Origin: Shinella lacus
GTDB lineage: Bacteria; Pseudomonadota; Alphaproteobacteria; Rhizobiales; Rhizobiaceae
Direction: 5' to 3'
NCBI RefSeq assembly: GCF_010994755.1
Contig: NZ_WHSB02000004.1
Span: 434,001-498,000 of the forward strand
DNA: 64,000 bases
Shown here: piece after piece, positions 52,034 to 62,038 of the stretch
Position numbering within the stretch: position 1 is the stretch's first letter
Layout of the letters: every line of letters begins with the position of its first letter
Program-made: the position numbers and the translations under genes
The notes under the pieces: model-generated
What the model saw: the letters and a program-made list of their open reading frames with translations, nothing else
Told to the model about the DNA's origin: nothing
Database searches by the model: none

Positions 52034-53302
52034 TCAGGCGGGCTCGGCGTCTTCTTCCGTCTGGCGTGCCAGGTAACGCTGGTCGATCTCCGGCAGCGGC
52101 TTGTCGTCGATCGCTGCCTCGAAGGCCTTCAGACGTTTGTGGATCGACAGCAGTTCGACGATCGTCGACCAGTAGTTCACCAGATACTGGAAGGAATTGC
52201 TCACCTCGCCGAAGGCGGTGGCGATCTGCTGCCAGGTGCCCATGGTGATGCGGCCGGCCACGATGGTCGGGATCAGGATGAAGTTCAGGAAGATCGCGTC
52301 GAGCTGGCCATAGCCGAAGCGCGCCACGTTGAAGTAGCAATAGTGCCAGTACATGCGGAAATAGTTGCGCCGCACGTTGGAGAAGAGCTCGCGCACGCTG
52401 ACGGGATCTGCACGGTCCGCATGGTCCTCACCATAGACGAGCTCCTTACGATAGGCCGCCTCGACGCGCTGGTTGCGGAACTGCAGGCCTGGCAGCTTGA
52501 TACCGGCGACAGCCAAGAGCACCGTACCGAACAGCGACCAGCCGATCGCCAGCCAGAACAGCGAATGCGGCACGGCGCCGAGTATCGGCAGGTCGCCGAC
52601 GAATTCCGACATGCGGAAGAGCAGCGGCAGGAACACGACCAGCGTCATGATCGAGTTGATGAAGGTGACGCCCAGCCCTTCGAGAATGTTGGCAAAGCGC
52701 ATCGTGTCTTCCTGCACACGCTGCGAGGCGCCTTCGATGTGGCGCAGCTTCGGCCACATGGACATGTAATAGTCGTTCATGGCGGTGCGCCAGCGGAAGA
52801 CATAGTGGTTGGTGAAGAACGCCGTGATCACGTTGAGCGCGACGCCGACCATGCCGATTTCCAGAAAGCGCAGCTGCAACGAGAAGAGCTGCTCGGCCGT
52901 GACGTTGCCCTGTTTCGACAGCGCCCCCTGGAACAGGTCGAAGAACGGCCCGCGCCAGTTGTTCAGCGCCACCGATACCTGGACGGAGAAATAGGCGATG
53001 AAGATGATGAAGGCGGAGCCCCAGATCGACCAGTTCGTCCAGGGATGGTCACGCGCGATCACCTTCCAGGCGAGGCCGAAGATCAGCACGAAGATCGTGA
53101 AGTAGAGGTAGAACCAGAGGTTATCCGGCGAAACGAAATAGGCAAGGCCGATCGCGGCCTTCTCATTCGGGCCGAGCGGCGGCAGGCCGATCGCGGCGCC
53201 GATTTGCGGCCCCACCGTATACCAGACGGCGATACACACGGCGGCCCAGAGGATGCCGGAGGTAAAGAACAACTTCGGCTGCGGGAAGAAGGAGTGGAAC
53301 AA
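52034..53302 (-). CDS. bacA: Peptide transporter BacA (SbmA family)
   Basis: 422 residues with seven or eight membrane helices and no ATPase domain. The start FFPQPKLFFTSGILWAAVCI, the DLFQGALSKQGNVTAEQLFS loop, and GASQRVQEDTMRFANILEGL and KELVYGEDHADRADPVSVRE are strongly conserved in BacA. It imports peptides, including plant NCR peptides and bleomycin, using the proton gradient. In Sinorhizobium it is needed for bacteroid survival; it also affects lipid A. It is present in many free-living relatives, so it does not prove symbiosis. Confidence 0.93.
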   Translation of the reverse strand: MFHSFFPQPKLFFTSGILWAAVCIAVWYTVGPQIGAAIGLPPLGPNEKAAIGLAYFVSPDNLWFYLYFTIFVLIFGLAWKVIARDHPWTNWSIWGSAFIIFIAYFSVQVSVALNNWRGPFFDLFQGALSKQGNVTAEQLFSLQLRFLEIGMVGVALNVITAFFTNHYVFRWRTAMNDYYMSMWPKLRHIEGASQRVQEDTMRFANILEGLGVTFINSIMTLVVFLPLLFRMSEFVGDLPILGAVPHSLFWLAIGWSLFGTVLLAVAGIKLPGLQFRNQRVEAAYRKELVYGEDHADRADPVSVRELFSNVRRNYFRMYWHYCYFNVARFGYGQLDAIFLNFILIPTIVAGRITMGTWQQIATAFGEVSNSFQYLVNYWSTIVELLSIHKRLKAFEAAIDDKPLPEIDQRYLARQTEEDAEPA

Positions 53303-53397
53303 GGTGCGAAACTCTCGTTTGCATAGGGCGGCAACGCCGCCGGTTCGCGCAGAACCTAGAGGAGTTTGCGCATCGCAACAATCGTTCGCGACTTGTA

Positions 53398-54594
53398 TTA
53401 CCGAGATTTAATGGAAAGCGCCCCACCGGCGACGGTGATGGCGGCAGCCAGAAGCAGCGTGCCGGCGGCGGCGAGGCTCGGCAGCACGTAGCTTCCCGTG
53501 CGCGCCGCGAGAAAGCCCGCGCCGAGCGGCCCGAGGATCTGCCCCACGCCGAACGCCGCCGTCATCAGCGCCAGCACACGGCGCGGGCTTTCGCTGGCGA
53601 GTACCCGGCCGAGCTGCAAGCCATAGGCGGTGATGACGATGAAGGTGAGGCCGAGCAGCGCGCCGCCAATCAGCGCCGAGGCGGGAAAGGGCAGCGTGAC
53701 CGTGACCGCGACGCCCACCATCTCCAGGAGGAGCGCCGCGAGATAGGCCCTCGCCACGCCGTAGCGCCGCTCCATCGGCTTCCAGGCCATAAGGGAAATC
53801 GCCGCGCAGGCACCGGTAACGAGCCAGGTGAGGCATTCGAGCAGCGGGCTTTGCGCGCCCTCCCGCGCGATGGCGACGATGAAGGTGGCCGTCACGACAT
53901 AGCCGATGCCGAACAATCCATAGCTCAGCGTCAGCGCCACCATGGGCCGGGTCCACACGATGGCAGGCTCGCGCACGGCCGTTGCACCACCCACCGGGCG
54001 CGGCAGCAGCAGCATGACGACGGCGAGGCCGATGGCACCGAGCACGGCGCCTGCAAGCCAGTCGACGCGCCAAGGCGCAATCGTCGAGACGTGGACGAGC
54101 GACAGCAGGTAGACGAGCACCGCCGACACCGCGATGCCAATGCCGACGCCGGAAAAATGCGCCATCTGCACGCGCGGATCCCGATGCGCGAGGCCGACGG
54201 AAAGCACGATGCCGGTTGTGAAGATCAGGGCGAAGGCGCTGGCGAGACCCGCGAGGAAGCGTACGACGGAGAGCGCGGCCACCCCGGATAGCAGGCTCAT
54301 GGCGAGGAGCAGCAGCACCGTAGCGACCAATGAGCCGAGCGCCAGGCGCCGCTCGAAGCCGGCCGCCCAGCCATAGGCGGCGAGCACCGCACCGAGCAGG
54401 TAACCCGCGAAATTCGCCGCCGCGATGATGCCGGCATCGGCGGCGTTGAGCCCGAGGCCGGCCATCATGCCGGGCAGCACGGGCGTATAGAAGAAGCGGC
54501 CGAGCCCCATGGCGACGGCCATGGCGAGCGCGCCGGCAATGGCCGCCCGGACGGGTTCGCGCGACAGGACGGGCGTGCTTTGTATCATCGTCAT
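53398..54594 (-). CDS. YbfB/YjiJ family MFS transporter
   Basis: 398 residues from the ATG at 54594 (MTMIQSTPVLSREPVRAAIA), about twelve membrane helices. The family mark is GLGRFFYTPVLPGMMAGLGL in the first loop and AANFAGYLLGAVLAAYGW after it. Other helices: LAGAVLGAIGLAVVMLLLP, ALIGGALLGLTFIVITAYGL. Substrate unknown. It lies between bacA and map on the same strand but is separated by 95 and 74 bp. Confidence 0.88.
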   Translation of the reverse strand: MTMIQSTPVLSREPVRAAIAGALAMAVAMGLGRFFYTPVLPGMMAGLGLNAADAGIIAAANFAGYLLGAVLAAYGWAAGFERRLALGSLVATVLLLLAMSLLSGVAALSVVRFLAGLASAFALIFTTGIVLSVGLAHRDPRVQMAHFSGVGIGIAVSAVLVYLLSLVHVSTIAPWRVDWLAGAVLGAIGLAVVMLLLPRPVGGATAVREPAIVWTRPMVALTLSYGLFGIGYVVTATFIVAIAREGAQSPLLECLTWLVTGACAAISLMAWKPMERRYGVARAYLAALLLEMVGVAVTVTLPFPASALIGGALLGLTFIVITAYGLQLGRVLASESPRRVLALMTAAFGVGQILGPLGAGFLAARTGSYVLPSLAAAGTLLLAAAITVAGGALSIKSR

Positions 54595-54668
54595 GCCGCG
54601 ACCTTCGCACTGCAACATGAGAGCGGCAAACGACAATTATTGATCGACGGATCAGCGCCGGTGAAGGC

Positions 54669-55421
54669 TTAACCTGGCAGCGTCACGACGATCGGCCCGC
54701 TGCGGGTGGCAACGACCGTATGCTCGAACTGCACCGTCGGCGCACTCGGCTCGCTGTAGAGCGTCCATTCGTCCTTCGTGCCGCTTTCCGCCCAGTTGGC
54801 GCCGAGCGACAGGAACGGCTCGACGGTGAAGACGAGGCCATCCGTCATGCGGCGCTTTTCCTGCGGATCGGGCCAGGTGGCGATTTCCGTCGGCTCCTCG
54901 TGCAGCGAGCGGCCGACGCCGTGGCTCGCGAGGTTCGCGATCAGCGTATAGCGATTCTTGCGCGCGAATTCGCCGATGGCCTTGCCGACTTCGGCGAGCG
55001 GTTTGCCGGCTTTCACTTCCTTGAGGCCGACCCAGAGCGCCCGCTTGCCATCGCGGCAAAGGCGCTCCACGGCCGGCGTCGAGCGCCCGACGGTGAAGGA
55101 GGCGCCGGTATCGGCGAAATAGCCGTCGAGCTCGGCGGAGACGTCGATGTTGATGAGGTCGCCCTGCTTGATCACCCGGTCGCCCGGAATGCCATGCGCC
55201 ACCTCTTCATTGATGCTGATGCAGGTGGCGCCCGGAAACTTGTAGCAGCTCTCCGGTGCAGAAACTGCCCCCGCCGCCTCCAGCATGCGCCGGCCGATGA
55301 GGTCCAGTTCGGCGGTGGTCATGCCCGGCTGGATGGAGGTCGACATGTGCTGGAGCACATTGGCGCAAATCCGCCCGATCGCCTTCAGGCCGTTGAGGTC
55401 TTCATCGTTTTCCAGGGTCAT
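54669..55421 (-). CDS. map: Methionine aminopeptidase (type I)
   Basis: 250 residues. Metal ligands are readable in order: Asp in INIDVSAELDGYFADTGASF (two Asp), His in NLASHGVGRSLHEEP, Glu in FTVEPFLSL, and Glu in VQFEHTVVAT. The start MTLENDEDLNGLKAIGRI has no zinc-finger extension. It removes the first Met from new proteins. The length is short for the usual rhizobial main copy, so this may be a second gene; not decidable from one window. Confidence 0.92.
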   Translation of the reverse strand: MTLENDEDLNGLKAIGRICANVLQHMSTSIQPGMTTAELDLIGRRMLEAAGAVSAPESCYKFPGATCISINEEVAHGIPGDRVIKQGDLINIDVSAELDGYFADTGASFTVGRSTPAVERLCRDGKRALWVGLKEVKAGKPLAEVGKAIGEFARKNRYTLIANLASHGVGRSLHEEPTEIATWPDPQEKRRMTDGLVFTVEPFLSLGANWAESGTKDEWTLYSEPSAPTVQFEHTVVATRSGPIVVTLPG

Positions 55422-55434
55422 CGCATCTCTCTTT

Positions 55435-55459
55435 CGCGGGCGGTCTTATCACGCCCGCG
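55435..55459 (-). promoter_or_regulatory. Hairpin between luciferase-like gene and map
   Basis: CGCGGGCG pairs perfectly with CGCCCGCG around 9 bases, 14 bp before the map start. No T-tract. It may limit read-through from the upstream gene or affect map translation. Confidence 0.35.
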
Positions 55460-55467
55460 GGTGCTTG

Positions 55468-56520
55468 TCAGGCCGAAGCGGCCGCCGGCACCTCCGCCAG
55501 CATCTCGCGCACCAGCGGCGCGACCTTCGTGCCGTAAAGCTCGATGCCACGCATGATCTTGTCATGCGGCATCTGGCCGATCGCCATCTGGAGCAGGAAT
55601 CGGTCGTTTTTAAAAATCCGCTGATGCGCGGCGATCTTCGTCGCCACCGTCTCCGGATCCCCGAGGAAGAGGTGCCCTGTAGGCCCGGTCGACTGGTCGA
55701 ACTGCACCCGGCTGGTCGGCCCCCAGCCACGCTCGCGGCCGATGCGGTTCATCACCTCGGCCTGCGGGCCGTAGAAGGCATCGGCCGCAGCCTCCGTCGT
55801 GTCGGCGATGAAGCCGTGCACGTTGATGCTGGTCTTCAGCTTCGCCTCGTCCTGCCCGGCGCGGCGCGCGGCCTCGCGGTAGAGATCGAAAAGCGGCGCA
55901 TAACGCGACGGCGTGCCACCGATGATGGCGAGCGCCAGTGGCAGGCCATAGGCGCCCGCGCGCGCCACCGATTGCGGCGTGCCACCGACGGCAATCCAGA
56001 TCGGCAACCTGCCATGCGCCGGGCGCGGATAGACACCAAGCCCCGGTAGCGGCGGCCGCATCGTGCCGTTCCACGAGACCTTTTCGCTCTCGTTCAGTGC
56101 CAGCAGCAGGTCCAACTTCTCCTCGAAGAGCTGGTCGTAATCATCGAGTGCATAGCCGAAGAGCGGGAAGGATTCGATGAAGGAGCCGCGCCCCGCCATG
56201 ATCTCCGCCCGGCCGCCGGAAATGAGATCGACGGTCGAATATTGCTGGAAGACGCGCACCGGATCGTCCGAGGACAGAACCGTCACGGCGCTCGTCAGCC
56301 GGATGTTTTTCGTGCGCGCGGCTGCGGCCGCCAGCACGACGGCGGGTGCCGAGGCGGCATAATCCGGCCGGTGATGTTCGCCCAGCCCGAAGACATCGAG
56401 CCCCACCTGATCGGCAAGCTCGATCTCTTCCAGCAGGTTCTTCAGCCGCCGCTCCCCTTCCCGCCCCTTGTCGGCGGCATTGGGATCGACGTCGGCGAAT
56501 GTATAGAGGCCAAGTTCCAT
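55468..56520 (-). CDS. Luciferase-like (LLM) flavin-dependent oxidoreductase
   Basis: 350 residues, bacterial luciferase TIM-barrel type. [17 protein letters not shown] is the usual start of this subgroup, and [20 protein letters not shown] holds the conserved Glu-His. [40 protein letters not shown] and [19 protein letters not shown] match the flavin-binding and substrate parts. The reduced-flavin-dependent substrate is unknown. It is transcribed toward map but has its own 47-bp gap with a hairpin. Confidence 0.9.
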   Translation of the reverse strand: MELGLYTFADVDPNAADKGREGERRLKNLLEEIELADQVGLDVFGLGEHHRPDYAASAPAVVLAAAAARTKNIRLTSAVTVLSSDDPVRVFQQYSTVDLISGGRAEIMAGRGSFIESFPLFGYALDDYDQLFEEKLDLLLALNESEKVSWNGTMRPPLPGLGVYPRPAHGRLPIWIAVGGTPQSVARAGAYGLPLALAIIGGTPSRYAPLFDLYREAARRAGQDEAKLKTSINVHGFIADTTEAAADAFYGPQAEVMNRIGRERGWGPTSRVQFDQSTGPTGHLFLGDPETVATKIAAHQRIFKNDRFLLQMAIGQMPHDKIMRGIELYGTKVAPLVREMLAEVPAAASA

Positions 56521-56613
56521 GGGATGTTCCGCGCAGGAGGGATTTGACCGGAGATATGTCCCGCGGCGGCGGTTTGAAAGGGCGGATCGGGAAACAGTGT
56601 GTTTACCGATAGG

Positions 56614-56639
56614 GAACGGGGCGGTTACCCGCCCCGTTC
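56614..56639. terminator. Hairpin after the START-like gene
   Basis: GAACGGGGCGG and CCGCCCCGTTC form a perfect 11-bp stem around TTAC, seven bases past the stop at 56646. It has no T-tract but a very stable stem. Confidence 0.55.
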
Positions 56640-56645
56640 ATCCGT

Positions 56646-57131
56646 TCAAAGCTTCGAGGCAACCTCTTCGAGCTGCGTGGCAACCTGCCCCCAGCCTTCA
56701 TGGAAGCCCATCTTTTCATGCGCCTCGGCATCCTCGACATTCCAGTGGCGGGCGATGGCCGTGTAGCGGGTCTGGCCGTTGCCGAGGTCGTCGAACAGGA
56801 TTTCCGCGCTGAAGAAGGCCTTTTCCGTCGGCTTCCAGTCCGGGCCGAAGGCATCCGTGGTGATGATGCGCTTGTCCTGCTCCACCTTCAGGAACACGCC
56901 GGTGCTGTCCATGTGGAAACCGTCCGGGCCGGTCATGACAGTGCGGAACTTGCCGCCGTCGCGCGGCTCCATGTCGACGAGCGCCAGCGCATAGGGCTTC
57001 GGCATGAACCACTCCTTCAGGATTTCCGGCGTCGTCCAGGCCTTGAAGAGCTGGGCAGGCGTGGCGTTCAGCACGCGGGTCAGCACCAGTTCGCGGTTGT
57101 TGGCGGGCTTGATTTCGTTGATCTCGGTCAT
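56646..57131 (-). CDS. SRPBCC/AHSA1-type START-like protein
   Basis: 161 residues from the ATG at 57131 with GAGGAAACGG before it. The hydrophobic-cavity fold is marked by ELVLTRVLNATPAQLFKAWT, WFMPKPYALALVDMEPRDGG, DSTGVFLKVEQDKRIITTDA and GFHEGWGQVATQLEEVASKL. Members bind small lipids or help Hsp90; many are unknown. It lies 80 bp after the ECF42-type sigma gene on the same strand. Such proteins often accompany this sigma group, so it is likely part of the same regulon or operon. Confidence 0.88.
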   Translation of the reverse strand: MTEINEIKPANNRELVLTRVLNATPAQLFKAWTTPEILKEWFMPKPYALALVDMEPRDGGKFRTVMTGPDGFHMDSTGVFLKVEQDKRIITTDAFGPDWKPTEKAFFSAEILFDDLGNGQTRYTAIARHWNVEDAEAHEKMGFHEGWGQVATQLEEVASKL

Positions 57132-57212
57132 GGTCCGTTTCCTCTTTGGGTGTGATCGGTTGGTTCGTATCAAGGACGGCCGGCGGGCGGCAGAACCGAC
57201 ATCGAAGCCGCA

Positions 57213-58469
57213 TTATTTTTCCGCATTCGCCATCTCGCGCTGCACGCTGTCGAGATGCTGGCGGATATGGGCCGCCTCGGCCGGCGTGGTGGCGAGCGCA
57301 ATGGCGCGGTCGAAGGCCTCATGCGCCTCGCGGTAGCGGCCGAGCTGCTTCAGAAGGCCGCCGCGCAGGCCGTGGAAATAGAAATAGCCGTTGAGTTTGT
57401 CCGCCAGCGGCTCGACCAGCGCTAGCGCCGCCTCCGGCCCTTCCCGCTTCGAAACGGCGACCGCCCGGTTGAGCCGCACCACCGGCGATGGCTGCAGGCG
57501 TTCGAGCGTCTGGTAGAGCAGGTCGATCTGCAACCAGTCCGTCTCCGCCGCCGTTTTGGCGCGGGCATGCAGGGCTGCGATTGCCGCCTGGATCTGGAAG
57601 GCGCCCGGCATGCGGTGCCGGATCGCCTTGTCGATCAGCACCAGCGCCTCGTCGATCAGCCCGCGATCCCAGAGCGTGCGGTCCTGGTCTTCGAGCAGCA
57701 CGATCTGGCCTTGCCTGTCGAAGCGCGCATCGAGCCGCGAATGCTGGATGAGGATCAGCGCCGTCAGCCCCATGATCTCCGGCTCGGAGGGAAAAAGCGT
57801 GAGCAGCAGCCGGCAGAGCCGGATCGCCTCCGCGCAGAACGGCGCGTCCGCCCGCTCCGGCACGCCGGCCGAATAGCCCTCGTTGAAGACGAGATAGATC
57901 ATCGCCGCGACGATGCCGAGCCGCTCAGCGCGCGCCACCGCATCCGGCGTCTCGAAGGGAATGCCGGCCGCCCCCACCTTCGCCTTCGCCCGAGTGATGC
58001 GCTGCTCCATCGCCGCTTCCGAGACGAGGAAGGCCCGCGCGATTTGCTTCACCGAAAGGCCGGAGACGATGCGCAGCGCCAGCGCGATCTGCTGTGTGGC
58101 CGGCAGGTCCGGATGACAGCAGACGAAGAGCAGGCGCAGGATATCGTCGCGGTAATGCGCGCCGTCCAGCCGGTCCGCGAGGTCGCTTTCGGTATCCTCC
58201 AGATCGGACAGAACCTCTTCGGGCGGAAGCGGCTGGTGCTTGGCGCGTTTGCGCACCTGGTCGATGCCGCTGTTGCGGCCGACGAAGATCAGCCATGCTG
58301 CCGGATCGCGCGGCGGACCTTTTTCGGGCCAGTTTTTCAGCGCGCGAAGGCAGGCCTCCTGAAAAGCCTCCTCCGCAAGGTCGAGGTTGCGGAAGTAGCG
58401 CAGAAGCGCCCCCATGGCCTGCGGCCGTGCCGACGTCAGCGCCAGATCGATCCAGGCAAGCTCTGTCAT
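57213..58469 (-). CDS. ECF42-type sigma factor with C-terminal TPR domain
   Basis: 418 residues, much longer than usual ECF factors. Region 2 is at about 10-75 (AMGALLRYFRNLDLAEEAFQ, AAWLIFVGRNSGIDQVRKRA). Region 4 is at about 110-165 (SGLSVKQIARAFLVSEAAME). A roughly 240-residue helical TPR-like extension follows (LFPSEPEIMGLTALILIQHS, LRGGLLKQLGRYREAHEAFD). This architecture, with a DGPF protein gene next to it, is the mark of the ECF42 group, which lacks a classical anti-sigma factor. It is thought to be controlled through its C-terminal extension. The start overlaps the DGPF gene stop by 4 bp. Confidence 0.9.
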   Translation of the reverse strand: MTELAWIDLALTSARPQAMGALLRYFRNLDLAEEAFQEACLRALKNWPEKGPPRDPAAWLIFVGRNSGIDQVRKRAKHQPLPPEEVLSDLEDTESDLADRLDGAHYRDDILRLLFVCCHPDLPATQQIALALRIVSGLSVKQIARAFLVSEAAMEQRITRAKAKVGAAGIPFETPDAVARAERLGIVAAMIYLVFNEGYSAGVPERADAPFCAEAIRLCRLLLTLFPSEPEIMGLTALILIQHSRLDARFDRQGQIVLLEDQDRTLWDRGLIDEALVLIDKAIRHRMPGAFQIQAAIAALHARAKTAAETDWLQIDLLYQTLERLQPSPVVRLNRAVAVSKREGPEAALALVEPLADKLNGYFYFHGLRGGLLKQLGRYREAHEAFDRAIALATTPAEAAHIRQHLDSVQREMANAEK

Positions 58470-58840
58470 TTTATGGGACCTCCCGGATTGAAGAACTGCA
58501 ACGGCCGGATTTCATAGGTGCCGTTGGCCGGATTGGCGGCGGAAAGCTCGCGCGCAAAAGTGATCGCCTCCTCCAGCGTTTCCACCTGGATGACGAAGAA
58601 GCCGAGGAACTGTTCCTTGGTTTCGGCAAAAGGCCCGTCCATGACGATATCGTCCGTCGCACCCTTGCGTACCGTGACCGCCGCCGTCGTCGGCATCAGC
58701 CGCGCGACGGGACCGAGCTTGCCCGCCTCCGCATAGCGCTGGTTGACGGCGCCGAGATCGGCCATGACCTTGTCGTCCAGCTCCTTGCTCCAGGCGCTGA
58801 CTTCACTTTCGCTATCATAACAAAGAACGGCATACAGCAT
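58466..58840 (-). CDS. YciI-like (DGPF) protein, partner of the ECF42 sigma factor
   Basis: 124 residues. The DGPF motif DIVMDGPFAETKEQFLGFFV is at about residues 66-84, and VETLEEAITFARELSAANPA is the usual end helix. Small ferredoxin-like alpha/beta fold. It is translated together with the sigma factor (ATGA overlap). Members of the family are the main targets of ECF42 factors in other bacteria. Enzymatic activity is not established. Confidence 0.9.
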   Translation of the reverse strand: MLYAVLCYDSESEVSAWSKELDDKVMADLGAVNQRYAEAGKLGPVARLMPTTAAVTVRKGATDDIVMDGPFAETKEQFLGFFVIQVETLEEAITFARELSAANPANGTYEIRPLQFFNPGGPIK

Positions 58841-59016
58841 GGTGAACTCCCGTTGGTTGGAAGACGTAGAAGTAGCGTCTCAGCCGACAGGGCGGAACGG
58901 AATATTTTTGATTTTTGGATCAGGGTGGGCGGAGGAGAGGGTGCGGGCGCTGATCTCCAGGTCGCCTTCCTGTGCAGCCCACTTCTAGCCGGAACAGAGA
59001 AAGAGGTAAGCGCGTA

Positions 59017-59514
59017 ATGAATAAGAAAGCCCATGTGGGTGATGTTTTTTTGATCCCCATCGACGGTTCCCGGTTCGGAATCGGTCAGATTGCCGGTGAC
59101 TGGATAGGCGAACTTTACATCGTCATTTATGATGCTGTTCATTCCACCGAAGATGTCGATCCCAACAGTGTCGCCTCCGAGCAGCTTTTGTTGGCGGCAC
59201 TGTCACTCGATGCAAAAATCCACTGTGGCGATTGGCGGATAATCGGCAATGTTACCGACAATCTCGACCGCATTCCGCAGCCGGTTTTCAAGGTAAATCA
59301 AGATGGGCAGGTCTTTCTGGAGTCGCGCGATCGTTCGATCACTCGTCCTGCATCTCGTTCCGAATCCGAGACGCTGAGGCTCAGAACCGTGGTAGCGCCG
59401 GTTCGTTTGGAGAATGCCCTCAAAGCCTTGAAGGGCGTCGGCGACTGGAATGCAAAATATGACGAATTGCGAGTGGATTATGTGCTCGAATCCTCTCGTC
59501 TTAACATTGGCTGA
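59017..59514 (+). CDS. Imm26-like immunity protein, orphan
   Basis: 165 residues. The N-terminus VGDVFLIPIDGSRFGIGQIA has the G-D-x-F-x-I-P-x-x-G-x-x-x-x-G-Q pattern of the Imm26 immunity family, which protects from polymorphic toxins. The rest includes CGDWRIIGNVTDNLDRIPQP and a Val/Leu-rich end. Base composition is visibly lower in GC than the neighbours (runs such as GATGTTTTTTTGATC), suggesting transfer. No toxin gene lies beside it: the sigma/DGPF operon is upstream and divergent, glpK is convergent. Start with AAGAGGTAAG before the ATG. Similarity is from pattern, so the family call is moderate. Confidence 0.65.
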   Translation: MNKKAHVGDVFLIPIDGSRFGIGQIAGDWIGELYIVIYDAVHSTEDVDPNSVASEQLLLAALSLDAKIHCGDWRIIGNVTDNLDRIPQPVFKVNQDGQVFLESRDRSITRPASRSESETLRLRTVVAPVRLENALKALKGVGDWNAKYDELRVDYVLESSRLNIG

Positions 59515-59567
59515 ACATCTCGGTGAAAGTGTCCCTAACTGGCAGGGAGAGCTTTTGATGTTCGCTC

Positions 59568-61061
<1,494 letters not shown>

Positions 61062-61142
61062 GCTTGCCTCCCAGCTGAAGGTCGCTCCCAGACCCTTCGG
61101 AATCTTCAATACGACATCAAAACGAATGTCAAAGGAAAATAA

Positions 61143-61207
61143 AACGCAAATCGCGTTACCCGCCCCACGCCACTCTACAGCGCGGAAAACGCAATTGTCA
61201 TCGCGTT
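61143..61207. promoter_or_regulatory. Two AACGC...GCGTT inverted repeats between glpK and bdhA
   Basis: AACGCAAATCGCGTT (61143-61157) and AACGCAATTGTCATCGCGTT (61188-61207) share the same arms with spacers of 5 and 10 bp. They lie between divergent genes, and the second is about 50 bp before the bdhA start. They look like operators of a DeoR/LacI-type regulator, identity unknown. Confidence 0.45.
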
Positions 61208-61256
61208 GTTTTTAGGCGTAGGCTGACGCGAAGCAGCATATCGGGAGTTGAAAAGC

Positions 61257-62030
61257 ATGAAGAGTGTCGTCGTAACCGGCTCCACCAGCGGCATCGGCCT
61301 CGCCATCGCCACCGCCTTTGCGCAAAGCGACGCCAATGTCGTCATCAACGGTTTTGGCGCGGCCGACGAGATCGAGGCGGCCCGCGCGAAGCTCGACGGC
61401 CTCGGCAAGGGCCGCGTCATCTACCACCCGGCCGACATGACCAAACCGCACGAAATCTCCGACCTTATCCAGACCGCCGTGGAACAGTTCGACGGCGTCG
61501 ACATCCTCGTCAACAATGCCGGCATCCAGCATGTCGAGAAGATCGAGGACTTTCCGCCGGAAAAGTGGGACCAGATCATTGCGATCAACCTGTCGAGCTC
61601 GTTCCACACCATCCGCAACGCCATTCCGCATATGAAGCGCAAGGGTTTTGGCCGCATCATCAACGTGGCCTCCGCGCACGGCCTCGTCGCCTCGCCGTTC
61701 AAGGCGGCCTATGTCGCGGCGAAACATGGTATCATGGGCCTCACGAAGACCGTGGCGCTCGAAATCGCCGAAAACGGCATCACCGCGAACGCGATCTGCC
61801 CCGGCTACGTGCTGACGCCGCTCGTCGAAAAGCAAATCCCCGACACGGCGAAGGCGCGCGGCATCAGCGAAGCGCAGGTGAAGTCCGACGTCATGCTGAA
61901 ATTCCAGCCGACCAAGGAATTCGTCGGCGTCGACGAGGTGGCGGCCATCGCGCTTTTCCTCGCGTCCGATGCGGCAAAATCGATCAACGGCACCCATATA
62001 TCCGTCGATGGCGGCTGGACCGCCCAATAA
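61257..62030 (+). CDS. bdhA: 3-hydroxybutyrate dehydrogenase (SDR)
   Basis: 257 residues from the ATG at 61257, with GGGAG before it. Short-chain dehydrogenase: NAD site TGSTSGIGLAIATAF (7-21), NNAG (87-90), catalytic Ser139 (NVASAHG), Tyr152 and Lys156 (AAYVAAKHG). GVDEVAAIALFLASDAAKSI and ISVDGGWTAQ end the chain. It oxidises (R)-3-hydroxybutyrate to acetoacetate, as in poly-3-hydroxybutyrate breakdown. The next gene, xdhA, starts 8 bp later; the bdhA-xdhA2-xdhB2 order is known from S. meliloti. Confidence 0.93.
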   Translation: MKSVVVTGSTSGIGLAIATAFAQSDANVVINGFGAADEIEAARAKLDGLGKGRVIYHPADMTKPHEISDLIQTAVEQFDGVDILVNNAGIQHVEKIEDFPPEKWDQIIAINLSSSFHTIRNAIPHMKRKGFGRIINVASAHGLVASPFKAAYVAAKHGIMGLTKTVALEIAENGITANAICPGYVLTPLVEKQIPDTAKARGISEAQVKSDVMLKFQPTKEFVGVDEVAAIALFLASDAAKSINGTHISVDGGWTAQ

Positions 62031-62038
62031 GGATAAAG

